A DNA stretch of 64,000 nt. Origin: Armillaria gallica (lineage: Eukaryota > Basidiomycota > Agaricomycetes > Agaricales > Physalacriaceae). Shown here piece by piece: positions 58,005-64,000 of the stretch. The notes under the pieces were generated by a model. It saw nothing but the letters and a program-made list of their open reading frames with translations. It was not told the origin of the DNA and ran no database searches. Position numbers and translations under genes: made by a program. Numbering within the stretch: position 1 is the stretch's first letter; each line of letters starts with the position of its first letter. The DNA is taken from assembly GCA_037576215.1 (NCBI GenBank), contig JBANDB010000016.1, positions 1,550,001 through 1,614,000 of the forward strand. The letters run 5' to 3'.

Positions 58005-58445
58005 TAAGTTAAAGACAAGAAGGAAAAGCTTACACAAGAGCTTGGAATTGTTTGATCGCGCATTGTTTGAAGGCCCGCCGGGGACGTCCGTGGGCGTTTT
58101 AAAACTTGGACGCCCTGGGGGCCGGCGGGCCTTCAAACATGGTGCTAACGCCCAGATCAAGTTTTAAACGCCCACGGACGTCCCCGGCGGACCTTCAAAC
58201 AATGCCAAGCTCTTATATAAGCTTTCCTTCCTTGATTTCGTACTAGCACTCGCGTGCAACGGGGACTTCGGTAAGCTTTCTATGTTTCTTCTAGTAAGTA
58301 GTCTGTCTGTGAAATAAATTGTGATTTGAATATCCTGAATGACTGCGCGAGTCCTGCAATATTCTAACGCGAAACTACAGCGGTGACGCGTTTGGAAGAT
58401 ACTTAGTAGTCGACGCCACTGTCAATTGCTATACGATGGTATGTT
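58005..58445. repeat. Foldback-containing dispersed repeat, copy 2, upstream of the SPT5-like gene
   Basis: About 48-bp arms GCATTGTTTGAAGG..GGGGACGTCCGTGGGCG (from 58061) and inverse (to about 58205) with one gap and one mismatch, around a GC-rich centre. A second, outer inverted pair is AAGCTTACACAAGAGCTTGG (58027-58046) and CCAAGCTCTTATATAAGCTT. It matches 24071-24470 and extends to within 60 bp of the first recognised SPT5-like exon, so it may act in or near that promoter. Confidence 0.68.
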
Positions 58446-58503
58446 TTTATCTTCATGAAATGGGTACATGGTGTTCTAATGACACAGTAGTCTATATTTC
58501 TAG

Positions 58504-60791
58504 ACCTTGAGGCAGGCGTAGATGTTGTACAAGATATCGAATCATCATCTGAGAACGAAGGCAGCTTCATTGCCGACGAGGAATACTCAGATGACATAGC
58601 GGACTCGGGGGCCGTCAACTTATCTCCTGTTCCTTTGACGCAAGAGGACGATCAGGTATGGAATAGCTTGCTGGAGAGAGCAAAGGTGCACGGGAACGTG
58701 AGGGAAAGCACACTGGTTGGTGAGGGCAGCTATGATTTCCGTCTCTTGGATGATGTACCTGAACTCTGGGCTCTATCATGCATTGTGAGTAAAAACTTGT
58801 TTCTGCTCTTTCAATCCTGATGCTTTTTGAAGTCTGGTTGGGAAGACCTCGTCGTCTTCCACATCTGCCGAAATGTGCGACCGGAGCACGGTATCAAAGC
58901 TGCTTTTATTCTGCCTCATGATCACCTCAAAAAACAAGTCTGGCTCGAGGCAGAGATATCGTCGGCACTCAAGACGTGGCTCGTCGATATCCCAGGCGTG
59001 GTACGGCAAAATCAGCAGGTCCAACTACGTGCCGTTGCGCCAGAGGCAAGCCGGCGTGCGCTATGGTCCGCCTCAACGTCGCTGTCCATGGTGGATGGTG
59101 CATGGGTCAAAATTCGTTGCGGCCAGTTCAAAGGCGAAGTGGGGATGGTGGCTAAAGTGTATCCTCAGGGATGCAAGGTGCTGTTGGTACCGAAACTCAA
59201 TGCTGACCCTTCGCAAGGATCGGAAAACAAACAACAACAGCTTCAAGGTCCCGATTTTGGCCCAAAGCTCTTCAACCATGTGGGTTTAGGTGCATCGATA
59301 ATTGGAAAACGGCGATATCGCTTTCAAGGCTTGGAATACGAGCATGACCTTCTTGTTCGCCGCCTCTCCTTCTCTCAGATTGCGAGGGCCAGCGAGATCG
59401 AAAACCAAATAGTCACACTTTTTCGCCAGTCGCAACATCCTCAAGTCCGTAGGCATGTACGAGGACATCCAAGAGTTTCTCAATGGTGCTTTCAAGTTGG
59501 AGAAAAGGTGACTCAAGTAGGGATGGGCCGATCTGGATCCATTCACACCGTTGGCGAAGACGGGTTGGATGTTCAATTTGCAGAAGGGCTATTTTTAGTC
59601 CGATGGGCTGATATTCGTAAAGAGTTCAAAGTGGGACAGTACGTCCAGATCACAGAGGGTGCACCTGCAGATAGATGGTGTGGATGGATACACGCATTCG
59701 AGGGGAATCTTTTACAGTTAATTTCTGGCTCCAACAGTGATGAATTTGAGGTACATCGTATACTGTAGAGTTGACAGGTCGAAACTGAGTTTAACTGACA
59801 TCATTTGTAGATACGCAGCGTGCACCCAAATACTGTCATCGCCGACATTCCGCCCATCGGTGGAATGAGCTTCGAGGCCTCATCCACTTATTTTTCGATT
59901 CCCACATTGACGCCTGTTGTGCCATGGAAAGGGACGAGAGTTTCGGTGACTGCACGAGGCCATTCCTGGCGTGGGAAGACCGGAGTAGTGATGGATGTCA
60001 ACATCATGAAGGATCCGCGTCACCTTCGGCCAATCTTACAGGTATTGGTTCAGCTTGATCAATACGACGCCAATGCTCCTTTCCCGTCTCGCTGGTTCCC
60101 CTACCTCGAGGTAATCGAAGCCGATTCGTGGCTACCTCTCAATGAGGCACAGCCATTATCAGACACCGATGGTTTCTTCAGTAGCCGGGTGCCTCAAACC
60201 AACGTCCTGCAGGAGAAGGGGAGGCGTATTCCTCCGCAACCTATCGCGGTAGAAGAACCTGGAAACGCTACCCCCATGCCTGATCCCTCCGAACGATGTC
60301 TCTCTCCAGCGTGGGATCCATCTTCCCCTGATCCCATCCACTGGTGCCTCGATCCAAAACTCATTGACTCGTCCTTCCGTGTACAATACAATGGGCGCCA
60401 AATTTCAGCCTCAGTGAGACGTGAAAAGGACGGAAAGATCAATTGCATCAGGGTCGATACATTATTCACAGAAATCCTCGACCCCACCAGAGTCCTTCCG
60501 ATTCACCCAAGGGCACGACATTATGACATGTTTCTGGTGATCTCAGGCGAGCATCGCGGAAAATGGGTCCGGAGCATCCAGTTCACGAAGCGCTCACCCA
60601 GTGATAGGACGGATCTGGATTGGAATGTGGCTGTGGTGATACCGCGAGCTCCTTTCCTTGAAGATGAAGTAACAGACGACACAATTGTCTTGCATAGTTC
60701 TATGATGACTCTTGCAGCAGAGACCGATGATTCCAAGCGACTTAATTTGAATGTGAGAAAGCGGCTACGACAGCCTGCTCGGGACTATTGA
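58504..60791 (+). CDS. SPT5-like protein with NGN and KOW domains
   Basis: Exons 58504-58784, 58833-59750 and 59811-60791; the first starts in phase 1, so a short upstream exon with the start codon is missing from this model. About 726 residues are seen. Order: acidic start (GSFIADEEYSDDIADSG), an NGN-like domain (PELWALSCI joined to SGWEDLVVFHICRN, then LKKQVWLEAEISSALKTWLV and IPGVVR), KOW motifs GAWVKIRCGQFKGEVGMVAKV (one residue trimmed: AWVKIRCGQFKGEVGMVAK), VGQYVQITEGAPADRWCGWI and GTRVSVTARGHSWRGKTGVV. SPT5 partners with SPT4 and clamps RNA polymerase II during elongation. This copy is shorter and divergent, like SPT5 paralogues amplified in mushrooms, so it may not be the housekeeping gene. 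Confidence 0.78.
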
Positions 60792-62374
60792 TGCATTTGT
60801 ACTAGACCATATTATCCCTTCCTGTACTTACATAGGTTTATATACTTGTTAAATCTTCATATATTCCATTTGAAGCCTTTAATCGACTCTATGACATGCA
60901 AATATTGACATGTGGCAGGGAGAGTCACGCACAGCAGAGACATGCATCCTTTTTTCCCCACTTTCACAGACAACTGCATCCGTGCCGTTCCTTTGAGTTA
61001 GTTTCGGCCATGGACATTGGGGCAGACTCCGAGTAGAAGAGCCGCAGCATGATCAGATTCTGCCCAGGACCCAGCATACTGAGGATTTTCCGCTCGGAGC
61101 TGCCTCATTCATAGAGACTGGCATCAAATTTTTGTGCTCTTGGCCTCTATACCATCCTTTTAGGCAGAGATTTACGCGGATGTTTCACAGACATGCGCCC
61201 AATACTATCCCAGTACCTTCAAGATTCTGCTGACTCCACCTACGTTCGACCCTATGTACGAATGTTTTAGATTGAGTCGAGCTACTGTATGGCTCTACAA
61301 GCTGGGATAGGTGTGTAACAATGATAGTATCCCATTTATCTGGCTGACGATGATCAGGATTCGCTGAATATATTTTTGGATGAAATGGTATGCTTTATGA
61401 GGTGTTCGACTTTACGTCGAAGCCCTAAGAGCCATCAAAGTCGGAACAAGGGAGACCACTGCGTATACGTACCGCCACCCGCCAACGTGGTAAATTGCTC
61501 CCAGTGCCGACCGCAGTTTACATACCAATTCTCTTCGTGAACATCGTCGCTTACATTTTCGTCAACAATGCCTATTCCAGCCCCAAATTCAAGCATAAGT
61601 CATTCCTCGCATACCGCGTCCTACATAGGCCACGTTACAAGCGTGTATTGAGAAAGAGCACGACGATACTGATCTCCCCTACCCCTGGAATCGCTAGTTC
61701 TGGATATCGCTCGAAACCTACAGCGACAGTTCTTGTTCTCGAATCTGTGAGACGAAGGGAAGTCAAGACATGCCTGAGTAGAATGTCGTTCACGTCACCG
61801 TCACTACACATCCCAAAATTAAACCTTGTCCTGCTCATGTCGCTTCAGTTCGTCTCCAAACAGCTCTGCAATCTGCGTCCTTGTTCTGGGTGCAGTCAGT
61901 ACACATCAGTGTAGCAAAAGAATCAAAAATCACGAAACGAATAATCGTGACCGCGCTCTTTGGCTTATTCTGGAGTAAAATGCCGTCAAACTCGGCATGT
62001 TCGAAGACTTCATCGCACTAGCTCGTTTGCTATGTCCTTTGGAGTTCGACGGTATCGGATTTGCGGTCCTTCTTGATCCTTCAGAGACTTCAGAACGCTA
62101 ACTACGGTAACTGACCTATCATATATCTTCTTGAGCTGCGCCTTGCGTTTTTGTTTCCGGATGGGCTGAAGATCGTGCTCATTCTAGCGCGTTTTTCAGG
62201 AGGCCCGGGGGCTTGTGTTTTTCTTGCCGCCTCCAACTCGCTCCAGCTAAAACGACGCGTGCGCAGCGGTCGAAGAATATAATGACGCATCCTGCTCGCC
62301 TGGAAAACTCTTTGCTTCATCGCCTCGACGACCTATACCGACAAAATCATATCATGACACCGGGGAGAAATCGT
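60792..62374. other. Intergenic, nothing firm
   Basis: Overlapping frames on both strands at 61495-61914 are without motifs. Confidence 0.35.
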
Positions 62375-62445
62375 TCAGTTTCAAAGCGAGTTGGAAAGGC
62401 ACATCGTATACTAAAGCGACTTCCAACAAGTCCCAAATACTGGAC
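62375..62445 (-). pseudogene. 71-bp relic of the 991-residue ORF family
   Basis: Identical to 19427-19497 except for one base; on the minus strand it encodes SIWDLLEVALVYDVPFQLAL. Flanking sequence does not match, so only this sliver is left or was copied. Confidence 0.85.
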
Positions 62446-62839
62446 CAGTAGAACGCAGGGACCTAATAGGTAAGAACCTGTGTCTGAATTAATGTACACG
62501 TGCCGCGACCGTATGGCTCACCCACCTTCGAAGATGCTGCTCTCTTCATGTTAACTTGACAAATCACACAGCGACGCTGTCGCCTTCATTGATATACAAG
62601 TTATCTATGATCTCCTTGTCATCCAATCACCATCCTAACGTATACGAGAAAACGATATCCATGGAGACGGCCGTCTCATACTCACTGCTAGTCAACCACC
62701 CCCTCCCCCACCACCAAAAAAAACCATGGGTGCGCGGAATGACCTTTACTGGGTAAACAAAGGGCATTGTTTGACTGCAAAGGTGGTAGGACGGCCGCGG
62801 TAAGGAAGTGTCATTCCTCTCTCTCCTCCGTTGAGCTGA
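62446..62839. other. Intergenic, nothing recognised
   Basis: No coding signal. Confidence 0.35.
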
Positions 62840-63105
62840 CTTGGAAGTATAGACCGGATATCTCTAGGCTCTTTCCTTTATTCGGTATGTGCCTTTTGCC
62901 TTGAACTTAGTGGCGACGCTAACTAATCATTCTAGGGCTACAATGAAGTATATCTATTTGTCTTACAAGGTAAGGGTCATTTATCCTGACTAACGGGTAG
63001 CTAACAAACCGACTAGATGTTCGGCTGTCGCCTGGTGAAGGAAACGACACTCGTAAAGACGCCAAAGCTTTCCTTGGGTCATTCTGGCTGGTACGGAAGT
63101 CTTGA
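62840..63105 (+). CDS. Possible small multi-exon fragment
   Basis: Segments 62840-62884, 62936-62969 and 63017-63105 join in phase by GT..AG introns with good branch points (CTAAC) and read GYNEVYLFVLQDVRLSPGEG to a stop. No start codon or family recognised; earlier exons are needed. Confidence 0.28.
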
Positions 63106-64000
63106 AGATGAGTTGTGGCACGTATGGGCGAACGGGGAGATGGCTTCACACTCGGTCATCCTTTCATTGTATGTCCTTGGCCTGGTTCTCATCAATGGGG
63201 TTCGAGGCGCTACCGTGCGTACCATCCATTCCCTCCGAGGCCGAACAGAACCATTTCGGGGGTATTTCTGCTTTTTCAGACCAATAATCGCATCCTCGCC
63301 GGGAGATTCACATCTGCATCGCATGGGATGAAATCACTGTCGTCGGCGTTTTCGCCCCCGGGCAGGTGTAATTGGCCACGCGTCTGTTCTTCCCAGTGAG
63401 CTCGAGTCCCAGCTGCCCTTGTCATCCATGTTGCGTCTCTTCCGATGATCTCCGTTCATCGAGTTAGCATTAGGATTCAGACCGGGTCTTCTTCGACGTA
63501 ATCAGCCCGAGGTCCGTTGTTCCTCGTTCGAGTATTCCTGGAGCCTCGTTGGCGGTGTATTTGCTAGTGTAATGGAGTGCGTTCAGACATGGCATGCATC
63601 ACAGTGGAACTGAGTGAAAATAAGTTAATTCTGTAGAAGTCATGCATCAGATACAGTACTCAAACATGCCAAATAGAACGCCGTGATGCTAGTAACTCAA
63701 ATGCCCAGGTATAAATCCTGCATTGAATGGCCCCAAAGCTCAGAGTCGTGATCTCTGGCGCGAACGGGCCAGATGGCACTTAACCAAATTGGGGACAGGA
63801 AGGCGCGTAAGATGAAGAACGGCGCCATGGTGTTGAGTGCGAATATATCAGTCCAGTTCCGTATGGTTTCAAGTTCAAAAGGACCACTGCAGCGGATTGA
63901 AAATCTGGGTCGTGAAAGGAAGCAGCAAATCTGGTACTACCGGGACATTCGTATTTGGTGTGTGCTGCTTCTTCCAGCTAAAGCTCGAGTCCCAGTTGTC
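63106..64000. other. Right edge, nothing firm
   Basis: AGCTCGAGTCCCAG occurs at about 63398 and again at about 63980. A minus-strand frame may enter from the right edge. No gene is called. Confidence 0.3.

Noticed and set aside
1..64000. CRISPR arrays, operons or prokaryotic defence islands
   Set aside because: No spaced direct repeats of that kind exist, and intron-rich genes show a eukaryotic nuclear genome.

Overview
The window looks like nuclear DNA of a basidiomycete fungus, most likely a mushroom-forming agaricomycete. This is inferred from many short spliceosomal introns (about 45-60 nt, GT..AG, with CTAAC-like branch points), two F-box proteins of a type abundant in mushrooms, an SPT5-like KOW protein, Ulp1-type and CACTA/Tnp2 proteins of mushroom type, and dense small transposable elements. 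There is no sign of operons or Shine-Dalgarno sites. Gene models below were spliced by hand and checked for intron phase; most would be missed or broken if only single open frames were read.

Layout. 0-9 kb: end of a minus-strand gene running off the left edge, an F-box gene (1479-2789), a degenerate LINE reverse transcriptase (3266-5557) containing a dispersed repeat that is itself split by a 243-bp TA-flanked MITE, and a seven-exon 735-codon nucleotidyltransferase-like gene (6312-8830, minus). 9-15 kb: gene A (10174-11372) and a second F-box gene (13527-15086). 15.1-18.7 kb: gene-poor. 18.66-21.64 kb: a 991-codon intronless ORF of unknown function, with a 71-bp relic at 62.4 kb. 21.6-29 kb: hAT-like and foldback MITEs and a weakly supported minus-strand gene. 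29.2-33.4 kb: a multi-exon CACTA (Tnp2) transposase, lying between two 555-bp direct duplicates (26799-27353 and 34560-35114). 37.6-39.4 kb: an intact Ulp1-like protease gene. 41.3-55.6 kb: an unusual gene group with three paralogous beta-propeller genes that each end in one membrane segment (W1, W2, W3), a six-exon gene G divergent from W1, an SRPK-kinase pseudogene, and gene B, a paralogue of gene A. 58-60.8 kb: an SPT5-like gene behind a GC-rich foldback repeat also found at 24.1 kb. 61-64 kb: mostly without clear genes.

How it fits together. No metabolic pathway is visible. The window reads as fast-evolving accessory DNA: lineage-expanded families (F-box, W1-W3, A/B, SPT5-like, the 991-residue family) mixed with class I and class II elements. 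The strongest candidates for an undescribed system are the tail-anchored propeller family with its A/B-type neighbour, and the 991-residue intronless family. Functions assigned here rest on motifs recognised by eye; no database search was possible.
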